From assembly GCF_001039355.2 (NCBI RefSeq), contig NW_019775735.1:240194-304193 (forward strand): DNA of 64,000 bases. Direction: 5' to 3'. This stretch comes from Lingula anatina. Its lineage: Eukaryota; Brachiopoda; Lingulata; Lingulida; Lingulidae. The number at the start of each line of letters is the position of its first letter. Positions within the stretch are counted from its first letter, which is position 1. Below the pieces are notes generated by a model. The model made no database searches. It was given only the letters and a program-made list of their open reading frames with translations, and was not told the DNA's origin. Position numbers and translations under genes: made by a program. Below are positions 23,546 through 35,239 of the stretch, piece after piece.

Positions 23546-24194
23546 GCGAAAGAGAGAGAAGAGAAAAAGAGAAAAATAGTTTTAAAAATAAATACTTTAC
23601 AATTGATAAAATTATTTTCCCCAAAAATTATCCATTGCAGTTACCTATTAGAATAAGAAAGTAAAAAGCAACATATTAATTTATCCTATATCTTTACAAT
23701 AAATGTAAAACTTATTAATAATGTCAGGGAGTAGTAAACGATTAAAAAGAAAATCAAACCCAGACGACGTAACGATGTATATTATTCCACAGCAGTTGTA
23801 TTTCTGGTATATAATAAATGAAAATGTACAAATATAGATAAGATTAAAAGCAATTCCTCAGTAAAAATCACAAACTCTGAACAACGCCTACCTATTGCTT
23901 TAGCTTTGAATGATCTAATTTTTTAAGACAAAACAGTTTGAGTGCATGCCAAACCGATTTACCGCGAAAAAAGTAGATTAATTTTTAGTCTTCCGTTCAG
24001 CTCGCAACTAAGCTATGATGATGAATGCCTCAGAAGATAACCACAATTTGAAAGTCAAAGCAATTTTCCTAGGTCTCTATTTTTAATGGCGGTTATTTAG
24101 ATAATAGAGCCGGGTAACTATTCAAAAGTCGTTTGTTTTTGCTTGAAAACGACATCTGGAATCGTTTGTAACGGTGAAATCGACATGTCGATGG

Positions 24195-24195
24195 N
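24195..24195. other. Single-N assembly gap
   Basis: The only ambiguous base in the window, placed exactly between the two copies of the duplicated segment. Confidence 0.98.
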
Positions 24196-25364
24196 CAAGG
24201 CTGCAACGATAAAAGCGACAGAGATTTATGTAAAGAAATTGCTCGCGTCCGTGGCTCAAATGAACCATTTTAGACGGTGAGACATAAAAATGCATTTAAT
24301 GCGGGTCTCTCACGCACAATCAGAGTTAAAATGCAATTATCAATCGTCATCCCGCCTTGCATTCACATCGCCTCGACTAGATTGTGTTGACGCATGCGTG
24401 AAACAAGCAAATTAGAAAATGAAATGATTGGTTGTTTGCGTTGTGTATGTATATTAGGAATGTAGTGCAGGCTGAATAGATAGTTATGCAGTGAGGTGAA
24501 GTGTAGTTTTATTGTCAAGTGTGTGAGGCAACATGCCTGTGTGGATATCATTGGCGTTTAAACATTCTTATTTGAAACAAAAACGTTGAATGAATTTAAA
24601 AACTAACCGTGCTAGTAAAATACACTAGTAAAAAAAAAAGTTAACTGAAATAACGTTTGCTTAGCTTAAAGGCCGGTCGGTCCCTTCACCGGTTACATGC
24701 TATTTTCTTTAATCCTTACACTTTCGATTAGTTCTTACTAAAAGTAAATTTTCTGTGAAGCACGCTAACTCTTACGTAGCCTTTTATATATGTAATTTTC
24801 AAGAGTTTCCCTTTATTTTGATTTCAATAGCAATTTCATAAATTCGATGACATAACTGGAATATAACTAATATATAACACTGGAGAGGAGTTTACACTTA
24901 TAGCAATTGTCTGTGAAATGGCATTTTAATGTTGTTCGTTGTTATATCTGTGTAGATGGAGTTGTAGGATTCGGATTACCATAAAACTTCCATCAAATGA
25001 AGTTTTTGTACCATTATTGTATTTTTAGCGCAAGGGCAACTGATAAAATTATTTGTAAATTTTTTCATTCTTTTTTCTTTTCATAGTATCCACTGTATCA
25101 TATCCTTCAACGCCATTCAACTACAATTATGTTTTCCATTTAATTTCATGTTGCTTGGTTTTGTTTGCCCATGAGAACATCGTCTGCGTTTATTTTCGTT
25201 CTTTTTTTCTCTTTAGACATGGTGGGTGAGAGACGGAGGGAATGGCGCCCGAAGGTCAGAGGTCAATCTGCTTGGGCGACCTTGCTACATGCGCCACACA
25301 CGACATGTCAAAAGTCAGGAACCGCTGTCCAGAAACAAGTGGTATTTGCTCTTTTTATGCCTTG

Positions 25365-25395
<31 letters not shown>

Positions 25396-26044
25396 GCGAA
25401 AGAGAGAGAAGAGAAAAAGAGAAAAATAGTTTTAAAAATAAATACTTTACAATTGATAAAATTATTTTCCCCAAAAATTATCCATTGCAGTTACCTATTA
25501 GAATAAGAAAGTAAAAAGCAACATATTAATTTATCCTATATCTTTACAATAAATGTAAAACTTATTAATAATGTCAGGGAGTAGTAAACGATTAAAAAGA
25601 AAATCAAACCCAGACGACGTAACGATGTATATTATTCCACAGCAGTTGTATTTCTGGTATATAATAAATGAAAATGTACAAATATAGATAAGATTAAAAG
25701 CAATTCCTCAGTAAAAATCACAAACTCTGAACAACGCCTACCTATTGCTTTAGCTTTGAATGATCTAATTTTTTAAGACAAAACAGTTTGAGTGCATGCC
25801 AAACCGATTTACCGCGAAAAAAGTAGATTAATTTTTAGTCTTCCGTTCAGCTCGCAACTAAGCTATGATGATGAATGCCTCCGAAGATAACCACAATTTG
25901 AAAGTCAAAGCAATTTTCCTAGGTCTCTATTTTTAATGGCGGTTATTTAGATAATAGAGCCGGGTAACTATTCAAAAGTCGTTTGTTTTTGCTTGAAAAC
26001 GACATCTGGAATCGTTTGTAACGGTGAAATCGACATGTCGATGG
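24196..26044 (+). repeat. Duplicated segment, copy 2 (probable contig-end overlap)
   Basis: Second copy of 22346-24194. Its right end joins unique sequence at 26045. If the overlap is artefactual, the true locus is 1850 bases shorter and every feature inside is counted twice. Confidence 0.95.
25253..25265 (+). promoter_or_regulatory. DR1 element, duplicated copy
   Basis: The same element as at 23403, inside copy 2 of the duplicated segment. It should not be counted as independent. Confidence 0.45.
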
Positions 26045-27191
26045 AGAATTAATGGCATTTCTGGCTGGTCCAGCGTCCACAAGGGCCTGCCACTTAATGA
26101 AACTGTAAATATCGCTCAAATCAAGCGAATAGACCGTGACTAGCCGGGTCGACCGGGGGATCGTTGTAGAGAGAATAATGGTCCCAAACAAAGCAAATGA
26201 TGGGGGTAGAGGGGATGAGATATGGGACTCGGGGTGGGGGGGGGGGGGGCGTGGACGAAGCTTAGCTGTAAAAGTTATTTTAGCAGAGGCCTAGATAATC
26301 TGCTGGTTCACAACCATGGTATTAAAATCCGAAATCAAAAGGCCTTTAAGCCAGAGGTGTAATGTACAAGATAGCACGGCAGCGATTGAGATGACAAAAA
26401 CAACATTTGATGTTTTAATTGGAATAATATTAAGGGTTGTTTTACGAGGGACAATCTCGCCTGCGTTTCTGTTAAAGGGGTCAGTTTGATTTACTGCAAA
26501 AAGGCGCAACCTTTTAGAATAGTAAGAAGTAAGTCACTGCTGCTTTGAGCAAAAGGACTGTGCCTACGTATGGATTAAAACTAACGTCTGGGATTGCAAA
26601 CTTCTTTTCTTAATCAAGTCAAAAGCGTGACTTAAAATTAAGTCCTAGTTCAAGGTGTTTCTTTTTCAAATCGATAGAAGAGAATAGGGATGCCAAAGAA
26701 AGATAACAGTTCAAAGGGTTTCTCATCTTCTCAGATGTCATTGGCTCTTATTTCCTCGCAATTTCCTTTTTTGTGCCCACTTCAATACAAAGTCAATTAA
26801 AAAGAATCTCTGGAAGCTAGAGCGCTCCAAGACACCGCGGCTGCACAGTTGATTTTGAAAAACAGGAAGCGTCAGGAGCACCGTCTGCTCTTAGCAAATA
26901 AAGCTTCTTTTTATAAAATCAGACAGGTCTTCACGCAGTTTCCGAGGGATCGATTCATTGCCGAGCTCGACAGAATGAAATTCACTTCGAAGATCACCGG
27001 TCCAAGACCTTTATGTTCGATTAGATTCCAGGATTCTAGCTCAGATTTTCACAATCCATTTCTAACCATTCTACGGATACCGATGGACCCCTGAACCAGT
27101 CTTTATAGCATCGACGTTGAATTATACCCACACCTGGCCAAGTTGCAATTTGTAATGGGGCCTGATAGTGAAACAGACGTACTTGAGTTAC
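26045..27191. other. No exon called; some coding-like texture
   Basis: Codon-like but unspliced open frames occur at 26045-26180 (minus) and 26880-27090 (plus), without matching splice sites. A near-pure G run lies at 26232-26249. No gene is supported. Confidence 0.35.
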
Positions 27192-27310
27192 CTGGAATGA
27201 TCCTGGGGTCCGTTTCCAGGTTTCCGATTGTTTTCCATTCCCCATAGATTTCATGCTGAGCTCCGCTCGCGAACTTGATGCTTTGACAGTTCGTTCCCAA
27301 GCGATCTTTC
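27192..27310 (-). CDS. Candidate internal coding exon, function unknown
   Basis: A 119-base minus-strand stretch from an acceptor ending in caccactcag to the donor TTCCAG then GTAACT. Frame: one base, 39 codons, one base. The peptide contains NCQSIKFASGAQHEIYGEW and ends with a DPRIIP turn; codons look coding (atc, aag, ttc, gcg, agc, ctg, gac, ccc). A second frame is also open, which weakens the case. Its entry phase fits the candidate start exon at 43175-43030, and its exit phase fits the candidate at 20320-20253. I do not recognise a family. Confidence 0.25.
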
Positions 27311-29203
27311 CTGAGTGGTGCACTTGATCAGGGTTTGATCAGATAGGCGGGCTCGAATTTTTGAAAACCGATCTGCGTCTTTTTATCGTGTTTCTTGCAA
27401 ATGAATGGACCGGTGACTCGGTCGTTTCTCGTTCTTGATTTATATATTTTTTGTTCATTTTTGTTACGATTGAAGTCTGGTAGAGTTAAATGGTTGTAAA
27501 GGACGCAGGTGTAGGGAATAGGAGAGTTGAGATGAAAAACGGCGATAAAAGAAAAGACGGGCAATTAGGGACAGCTATGTTTCGAATCAATGCAAATGTT
27601 GAAAAAAATAGAAAAAGAAAAAAAAAATACTTAACAGAGAAAAAGAAATTAGACTTTGTAGTTTTCATAATAAAAAAATCAAATTTCAAATATATACTAA
27701 GGATGAGTTTAATCTATGCTTTCACGTGCAGTAAAATTGCATTTTATTGATCTCATACATTTTTTCATTTTCATTGCTCAAAACATTTAGCATTGCAAAC
27801 ATTCCCGTGATTCATAGATAGCAAATGTTGCATAAGTATTTTCGTTTGTGCTGCGTTCTTTAGATATGATTAAAATGTATGTTTTAGGGTTAATTTTCTT
27901 TTTATGAAACAAAGAAATACCAATTAATATAACATAATCTGTTTCTTGTGTAATTACAAGAGGTGAGATAAGGGAGCAATAAATTTGTCGTTCGTTATCG
28001 GTTGAACCAATTGAAAATAACAACAAATGCCAAACAATAGCAATAAAATATAAATAAAATAATTCATAATATGATTTAGGGCAACGAAAACCATCTTTAA
28101 CACCGCTTACCTTGAAGGCAATTTCTGCTAAATTCCAATGAAAATAGAGACTCGGGTATATAAAAATAACTACTGATACTTTTCCGACTATATGTAACTA
28201 TAAGTAGAAAATAAGCCTACTTGTAGTGTAAAAGTCCATGTTTAACATTTATTATCTCTACACATTTACCTTAACAAACGGATGGACAACGTTCAGTCTA
28301 CGGTCACATAGACAGGTAAGTTACTCCCCCCCCCCCAAAAAAAAGTCAAAATTTGAAAAAAAAAAAAAAAAATCCCACCTAGACAGTTACCTATAATCAG
28401 TAATAGTATTACAAGCAGTATAGCACAGTTGACACTACACAAAAGTTCCACTTAATTTCTCCAGTGAAGCACGGAAGGTCTGTACATTGATGACTACCCA
28501 TGCACTCTGGCCAGTGGAATTTTTTATCAGAATTATGCCGCGTTTTTCGAGAGTGACCAGAGTGTAAGGCTTACATACTACCCAAATAACGCACTTTTTC
28601 AGGTAAATTTAATTTAATTTCGAAATTAAGTGCACACTTTCATTAGGAGAATATGCTTTAATGGATTAAGACAAACTCCAGGGATTCAGTAAAATGTAAA
28701 AGGTAGCAATAATGATAGCGGGGAGCCCCCACGGCACAGCAACTCACACAGAGAGGGGTGACGTGTGTTAGCATTATGCATACAGCGAATTTAGCCGTTT
28801 CCGGAGACAATTTAAAGAAAATCAGAGAGAACAATATGTTTTGGATAAAAAAAAGAATATTGAGACCACATGCAGGTCTCTGCTGTCGATATATTCCCAT
28901 TTCTAAAATTTCTGGAATGACAATAATTTCTCCAAAATGTGTATGAAAGTAGAGGAAGCTGATGCGTATACATGGATTTCAAACATACTCCCTAACCCTG
29001 TTCTTCATACTTCCGAAACGAGAAAGAATTATTAATGGCGTATCAATTAAAACTATGGGACGTATTCCCGTGCTTAAATAACAAAATGTCGCAATCGACC
29101 TTTCTAAGTATTACAAATACAGTGGCTAATGGAGGCATTTAGAAGGTATATAGACGGTATCTATAATATAGGTATATAGAAGGTATTTATAAAATACACT
29201 TAC
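27311..29203. other. Mostly non-coding; one uncertain plus-strand exon pair
   Basis: A consensus plus-strand donor (AGACAG then GTAAGT) ends at 28316, and a codon-like stretch at 28465-28602 ends with CAG then GTAAAT. That stretch is open on the minus strand too and has competing acceptors that change the frame, so no exon is annotated. C-run and A-run tracts lie at 28324-28370. Confidence 0.3.
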
Positions 29204-29260
29204 CTGACGTAGGCAGCGCGCAGTGCCACTTCTTCTTTTAGCAGAAATATCCAATATCAT
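29204..29260 (-). CDS. Candidate first coding exon, function unknown
   Basis: A minus-strand ATG at 29260-29258 in a favourable context (gcaaATGA) opens 19 codons (MILDISAKRRSGTARCLRQ), ending at a full-consensus donor (CGTCAG then GTAAGT) in phase 0. Codons in the second half are G/C-rich (ggc, gcg, cgc, tgc) in an AT-rich neighbourhood. An upstream acceptor-like site (tatcttgactacag) could supply a leader junction. No downstream exon continuing in phase was secured; joining to 27310 in phase 0 would stop after about 19 codons. It may be a short peptide, a leader, or chance. Confidence 0.22.
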
Positions 29261-29991
29261 TTGCTCGGGACGAGAAGAGCACAAGTATTCGTTCTGGTAT
29301 TCTAATTGACCCCTGTAGTCAAGATATAAGATTATCAGTCTAGTTTTATGTCTATTAAATGTGTAGGGACGGTGTTTTAATGGTGATAAAACTGTCAGTG
29401 GAAAAGGCGAAGGGGTTTTAAGGTTCTTAACGGATCTTTGGTTTTTATTTCTTATTTATCTATTTGTTATTTACTGCATAAGGATGTTTCTCGGGCCACC
29501 AACGTCGGATTGATTGCATTTGACTGTGTTTTTGAGCAATTCACTCCCTCCTTTTTATTTGATTATTTATATCTGTAACTGAGCACATGCAAAATAGATA
29601 TCGAAAATATATTTCAATCTCTGGTATAAAATAACTTAGCGGTCCATTTTAATTTTTGATATGCTATGATTATTTAATCATTTTATCTTAACCGTGCAAA
29701 AATGGAAAAAAAGGAAAAATGATGAAATAAAAATATAATTGAATAAAGAATACTTCAAACACTATATGTATATATGTTGAAAAATTATTTTTATCGAACA
29801 GAAAAAAAAACTGCGGTTTAATTGAGAGAGATTAGCCATGGATTATATAGCGATTAAATAGGACTGACTTTCTAGTTTGATTATGAAAACGACAGGAGAG
29901 AAAAAGTGCAGTTATCAGAACTGCAGACGGTGGTTTAAAAATAAATACACATTTAGAGCAAAAATGAACACAGGTAAAAGCTGTATGTGAA

Positions 29992-29994
<3 letters not shown>

Positions 29995-30070
<76 letters not shown>
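29995..30070 (+). repeat. Poly-A run, 76 bases
   Basis: An uninterrupted A homopolymer, by far the longest in the window. GAGAGAG follows it and also occurs at about 29824. That could be a target-site duplication of a retroposed insert of some 240 bases, but the word is low-complexity. Confidence 0.9.
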
Positions 30071-30073
<3 letters not shown>

Positions 30074-30160
30074 AGAGGACTTCAGCATATACGCTCTCCC
30101 GAGCTAGTTACCGAAAATGCAAATACGGTAAAAAGACACATACATACCATCATCTGTCAA

Positions 30161-30196
30161 TATTAACCCTAAGCTGTATTAACGTCAGGGTTAATA
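30161..30196. repeat. 10-base inverted repeat
   Basis: TATTAACCCT (30161-30170) and AGGGTTAATA (30187-30196) are perfect reverse complements with a 16-base loop. Confidence 0.85.
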
Positions 30197-32945
30197 ACTG
30201 AACCGGTCCGTGATACAAAACACAAACCGGCTACTTTTCAAAAACACAAAAAATAAATACACCACAATTCCGCTCTGATTATGTGACGAGTTTACCGTCT
30301 ACAGCCGTCTGTGGGGTAAACGACTTAGGCCAGGAGGGAGATGGGGGGACGGTTACAAAAAAAAGGAAAAAAAACTTTACATTGAAAGTTGATTTTTACT
30401 TAGCGACCAACGTTTAAGTCCGCTTCCGTTAAGACTAACCTCATATGAAAATCTGTTTAGCGGAAAGTAAGGAAAATGCAAATGTTGCAGATTGAAAGTT
30501 AAAATATGTTACAGTAGATAAAACGTACAAGTACCACGAATTTACCCCGTATTACGTATTAAAATATTGGACTAAAAATTAAGACCAGCAATCGATCTAA
30601 AGTTATTTTGAGAAAATGGCTCCAGAAAAGAGCTGTCAAGTTTGTGTCCTGTGCGTCGACTATAAATTATTTCGTCATGGACGAGGGGAGGAATTTGTCA
30701 TTTCAGTCAGAGTTGCTTGTTTGATGTAATGTCTCATACCCTTCACAACGATTCATTACAATAGGATGACATATAGGGTATAATGCATTTAAAGCGATTA
30801 TCTTCGTTATTTTTAAAATATCATTATTGGATCAGCTTTTTTGCTTTTAGCAATATTATTTTGTATTTAAATTATGAAAATTATAGCATAGTTTGATGTC
30901 TGAGCATACTAACACGTGTAGTTATTTTTCTACTTCCCTTATTCACTCTAATTCTAGAGTTAAACATATTGTTGAATTATTTATATATTTATGTATGTAT
31001 ATGTTTCTATGTATTTATTCACTTTTCCTTTTCCGGATCAAGAATCCGCGTCTTTAAAAACGTGACTTACTTTCTCGTAGTGTAAATGTATTATAAAGCA
31101 GCAACCAAGTTCACCAATGCAATGTAAATCTATGTGCATTACACATGTGTGTATTTAGACCTCTACACGTTTCTCCTAACTACTGTATTCCTTACACAAA
31201 ACATAAACAACAAGAACAAATTGCCAACAAATGCCGAATAAGGTTACATAAAACAAATTGATAACCAATAGTGCGGCCTTACATGATTAGAAATAAGGAT
31301 CAATACATTAAACCATGTACGGTTTTGCTCCGGTGTATCTAGTTACTTTCAATTACACCTCAAAAAGCTCATTTCGTGTTTTATTAGCAGGATATTACTA
31401 CAGATGTGTAGCTCTTGTTGTAAGAGGACACCCGCGCGAACTGATGAATAGGGCTTATTTTAACGAAATTCGGCGCGTGCACCCCAAAATGTGAATAAAC
31501 ACAATTTAAACGTGCAGGTTAATATTCCTTAAATGTCTCCGTGTCAGAAATAGACACCGCGGATAGAAAGATGCAGAGAAATTGACACATGAAAGTAATA
31601 CCCAGGTCATTAATCACGCACTTAATATAAGTCTTGACAGTGATTGGCTAGATGTTCTCGGATCTCCCTACGGAGTACAAAAGCTGAAAGAATACTCCGC
31701 ATAGAACATATCTGATAAATACTGGAGCTATGACCTAGAGAGATCCTAGCCATGTGTCATAGAGATAGAATCGAATTTCTCTCTTTTTTGTAAAAAGGGA
31801 CGCTGAAAGAAAATTTAATGAATAATCCTCATGCTCGGCGAGATTGGCATGGCTGCGTTGGAAAATTGACAATGGAGTTTCATCAACCGCTGAAGAAGAA
31901 AAAAATGGAAAATGAACTAAAGAAGAGGAGACAGAGACTTGGGTTGTCTCGACCTTGGGCGTTTTCATGAAAGGAAATCTTAATCCCCAATATCTGTTTA
32001 GTGTTCCTTCCAACCCCGAAGGCGAGATGTATCAAACGCGTGCTTGTTATTTATATTTTTCAACATCTGTCGTTCCATCACCGACGCGACAGCAAATCCG
32101 CGTTACGTTTGACATTTCCCTTGTAAAGGAAAAAAGTCATTATTATTAAGCTCACTTCAATGCAGCTAATAAATCGTAGACTCACTTGTTTACACCTAAT
32201 TACAGTTACTGAATAATTTACAAGTACAAATTTGCAGTCAGTTGTAAAGAAAAATAGGGTCATATTTAAGCACAATGTTGGCTAAGGACCGCATCCGCGA
32301 GCAGTAAAAAACAATGCGATACATTGTTAAGTATTTATTGGATTGTTTCAATGACAAGCGTCATTAAGTCATCTGTGTAACATTACGCGGTGCGTTTTTT
32401 TTTTCTGTAAAAGTTTGGATATCGATTACCGTTACCTCAAGCTGAATTTCGATAAAAACGTTTATGTTTACTTTCAAACAAATTTTAGTTATTTTATTTA
32501 TATTGAAAAGGGAAACTATGTTGTTTACTTGAGAAATTGCGATTGTCATTATCTTAAATATTTGGTTCTTAAATGTATTTTAAATGTGAACGAAGACACC
32601 GTGAAACGCCAATTTAATATGTGATTTTGATCATTTTGACCTGTCGCCATATACCCAGCAAATTATTATCTCTGAATTATAAGCATACCCAATTTGTTGA
32701 AAAATTATATAGACACTTATATCCATACAAAATGAAAAGAGTATATATACACACGCACATGACGCTGGAAAGTGAGTACTTAGATTAATCAGAGATTGGA
32801 AATAATGGTTTATATTTTGAATAGGCACAACCTGAACAGTAATCTATATAAAATCAATAAACACACTTTTTACAACTGCTGATATATTGCCAAAAACCTT
32901 AAAACCAATGAAACAAAAAGAAAAAAGGTGGTCTAATGTGGTAAT

Positions 32946-32999
32946 GTGTGAAAGAAAGAAAGAAAGAAAGAAAGAGAGAAAGAAGGAAGGAAGAAAGGA
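32946..32999 (+). repeat. (GAAA)n purine tract
   Basis: GAAA units degrading into GGAA units, an all-purine tract about 300 bases upstream of the TATA promoter. Confidence 0.9.
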
Positions 33000-33219
33000 A
33001 TGGAAAACAGAAAAAGAAAAGCATAGAATGGATTTGTATTGAACAAAAGAAAAAAAAATAACTTAACTTTACTGAACTACTTTAAGATAGAAAAAACATA
33101 AGTAATGTTGAAAAGAAAGGAATACTGTACTCCTATTAGAACTTTGTGTGGCAGAAAATACACGCTGCTGCTGTCTTCGCCCCCATACCTCTCTCTTTCT
33201 ATCTGCAATCTTAGCACAC

Positions 33220-33298
33220 TTCCCAGAATGCTCCGCAGGCTCTCCTAGACCCTCCTCCCGCTCTTGACTGACGCGTGGCGAGCCCGCGCATATATAAA
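33220..33298 (+). promoter_or_regulatory. Core promoter: ZNF143-like site and TATA box
   Basis: TTCCCAGAATGC at 33220-33231 equals the central part of the known ZNF143/Staf site. It is followed by GC-rich sequence with a CCTCCTCCCGC block and, at 33291-33298, TATATAAA. A pyrimidine-rich word resembling a TCT-type initiator (TTTTCTTTTG, C at 33320) lies 29 bases downstream of the TATA start, the usual spacing. The block is GC-rich compared with its flanks and leads into an exon with a consensus donor, which supports a real plus-strand promoter. Confidence 0.6.
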
Positions 33299-33319
33299 CC
33301 TTAACAAAAATCGAATTTT

Positions 33320-33483
33320 CTTTTGCTGAACCTCACTCGTAGATTCCTTCGAAAGAGAGCAGCTTTCCGCTACAAGTTTCAATTGTTCGTCTGTTGGTTA
33401 CGGCTAGGAGAGTTCAAAGAGGGAAGAGAAAAAGGAAGAAGTTTCACCTACAAGATAACCCGCCGCTGGAGAAATAACTCGTG
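33320..33483 (+). other. First exon (untranslated leader) downstream of the TATA promoter
   Basis: Begins about 29 bases after the TATA box and ends at a full-consensus donor (CTCGTG then GTAAGT). It contains no ATG at all. The frame that would run into exon 2 is closed by a TAA nine bases before the junction, so it is untranslated leader or part of a non-coding RNA. The purine-rich second half (agagggaagagaaaaaggaa) resembles exonic splice-enhancer sequence. The start coordinate is inferred from TATA spacing, not observed. Confidence 0.52.
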
Positions 33484-34407
33484 GTAAGTTGTGGATTAAG
33501 TTACTCTCATTTTAAACTCATGTATCGTTTTGTGATAATTTTCTTTTCATTTATTTTCATTTGGTTTGGCTGGATTGCACGGCGTCGGGTTGCCGTCAGT
33601 CACGTGAATGACACTTGATGTCAACAGCCATCTAGCACCCGCAGATGACTTTCTCATTTAATACCGGCGTTCTTGTCGATTTCACCGCATTGGGTGAGCA
33701 GCGACCGAACACAAGTTTGAATTTAAATTCGTTTTATAGCTTTAGCCCATTAATGTCAAGAGGCGCAATCCGTCTTGTCGGAAAGAAAGGTAATATATAT
33801 AGCGTGTTGCCACTACAGGTTCGTCACATGTAATCTCGTTAGAGCGAGAATTAATTAGGCAGTAGCGGTGCTTGGACTTATATTATGGGATATTAATGGT
33901 GAAAAATTGTAGATTTGAACCACGTTAAGTGTCATCATCATTAACCTTGCTTTTATGTAGAGAAGGGCTGAGGGAAAGGAATCACCATAAACATAAATAA
34001 CCTGTAATAAGCTACTCTGTCTACCTCTGTCATTTTACCCTCTATCTCGATCGTATTATAACCATGAGAACATTCTTTTGGTGAGCGTTTCAGCGGGCTG
34101 TGTCATGCGTTTCATAGGGTTTCGTCATTAAGAACTCGTCTTTAATGTTTCTTTAAATCTCTGCAGCATCGTAAAAAGTCGACTTTTCCCCATTAAGTCG
34201 ATGATGTACGGGCTTGCTGACGCCGGGTACTTAATGCAGACTCACGCTGACTAGGATATTGCATATATATATTATTCTTAACACAGTTAGAACGCTTGAA
34301 ATGCTACCTTAGCGGCTGCTGAGAAAGTCAACAGTCTGTCAGCTATCGCAAAAATCGAATTGCTTTGCTTTTCTTCGTCTATTTTCTCTTAAAAAAGAGC
34401 GATCGCC

Positions 34408-34557
34408 ATGGTGTCAGCGACACTTCGTCCCATCGGTCATTGGAGTTGCATATCGTCGATTTCCATATGCATGGATGTACTTCGGTGTAATTTTAAAGGA
34501 ATGATTCTTTCCATTCTGGGAATTATGTATCTATTTTATGCAGGCGAAAAGGGATAA
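34408..34557 (+). CDS. 49-codon open frame with a strong start context in intron 1
   Basis: ATG at 34408 in the context gatcgccATGG, an optimal Kozak match. The frame runs 49 codons to TAA and includes a hydrophobic stretch near its end (MILSILGIMYLFYA). A pyrimidine-rich acceptor-like tract (gcttttcttcgtctattttctctt) ends just upstream. It could be an alternative first coding exon of the same transcription unit, but donors inside it are weak (GTGTAA, GTACTT). No homology is recognised; it may be chance. Confidence 0.18.
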   Translation: MVSATLRPIGHWSCISSISICMDVLRCNFKGMILSILGIMYLFYAGEKG

Positions 34558-34725
34558 ATTATGCATAGTTTTCGTTTTCAGTACAAGTATGGTGCATTGT
34601 TATACATGTGTACATATGATAATGATAGGCCTACACGTAGGACACTATAAAGGGAATCATGTTTTATAGGGCCCAACAGTTTTCCGAGGTAGGGACTAAT
34701 TCTTCCTCGTTTTCCTGTAAACAAG

Positions 34726-34914
34726 GTTGGTGGTCAGCTACTACAAGTGGCCAAGGAAGCGTTGGCCCGGTCAGAATTGAAGAAGCCAGCGAGGTCTGAC
34801 AACTGGCGGAGATCTGCAGTAACCAGTGAAATCACCAGCAGCGTCCATCCTGAGGGAGTTCACCGCGTGCGTGTAGTGGTCAAGACTGCCCAAACTGGAC
34901 CCTCCAAGTTGGTG
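34726..34914 (+). other. Second exon of the promoter-linked transcript; one frame open throughout
   Basis: An acceptor (ttcttcctcgttttcctgtaaacaag, or the cag twelve bases later) and the donor TTGGTG then GTGAGT bound a G/C-richer exon of 189 (or 177) bases. It has no ATG. One frame is open end to end (phase 0 to 0, 63 codons). It contains DNWRRSAVTSEI and HRVRVVVKTAQTGPSKLV, and stays open into a candidate third exon at 38559. Exon 1 plus exon 2 give about 350 ATG-free bases, which suits a 5' leader. The open frame instead suggests coding that starts in an unseen alternative first exon. The VRVVVKT-then-KLV pattern is loosely reminiscent of the C-terminal tail of some retrotransposon integrases, so a domesticated or chance fragment is possible. 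Confidence 0.42.
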
Positions 34915-35239
34915 GTGAGTACACAGATGTGTCCGTTCGCTGCTCCTCCTTCCATTTCAGCGTTCACGTAACTCGTCCGCTTTGACGTTCTACCGCCGGC
35001 CAAAGCACCGCAGTAATTAAACGAAACGCGTAATCGCAAGTGACATAAGTGTGTCTTTCCATTTAAATCAAAGCCGCTCTGGGGTTGGTTTCACACTGGC
35101 CGACGTGGGAAGGGTAGTTTTCTAGCTCAATAAGCGTTAGATAAGCAAGTGTAAAAGAATACGATCTCTGTCCACCAAGTGCCAAGTTTATTGCCCGCTT
35201 CCCCTTGGAAGTTGCGTTTGATCCGCTGCGCCGTGAGAC

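Larger units (their letters stand above)
22346..24194 (+). repeat. Duplicated segment, copy 1 (probable contig-end overlap)
   Basis: This 1849-base segment is repeated at 24196-26044 at a constant offset of 1850. Only two substitutions were seen on reading (T at 23087 versus C at 24937; A at 24032 versus C at 25882), and even the GA array is the same length. The copies are separated by one N at 24195. This is the signature of two overlapping contigs joined by a nominal gap, with allelic or sequencing differences. The content is AT-rich, with a GA array at 23521-23545 and a DR1 site at 23403. Confidence 0.95.
29261..33219. other. Non-coding stretch
   Basis: AT-rich, with the long poly-A run, a 10-base inverted repeat and the GAAA tract listed separately. 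No exon is supported. Confidence 0.45.

Noticed and set aside
28503-28560. Possible microRNA hairpin (CACTCTGG / CCAGAGTG)
   Set aside because: Only an 8-base stem continues; the rest does not pair.
29196-29220. U1 snRNA-like start ACTTACCTG
   Set aside because: It is the reverse complement of a consensus splice donor; the following bases do not fit U1.
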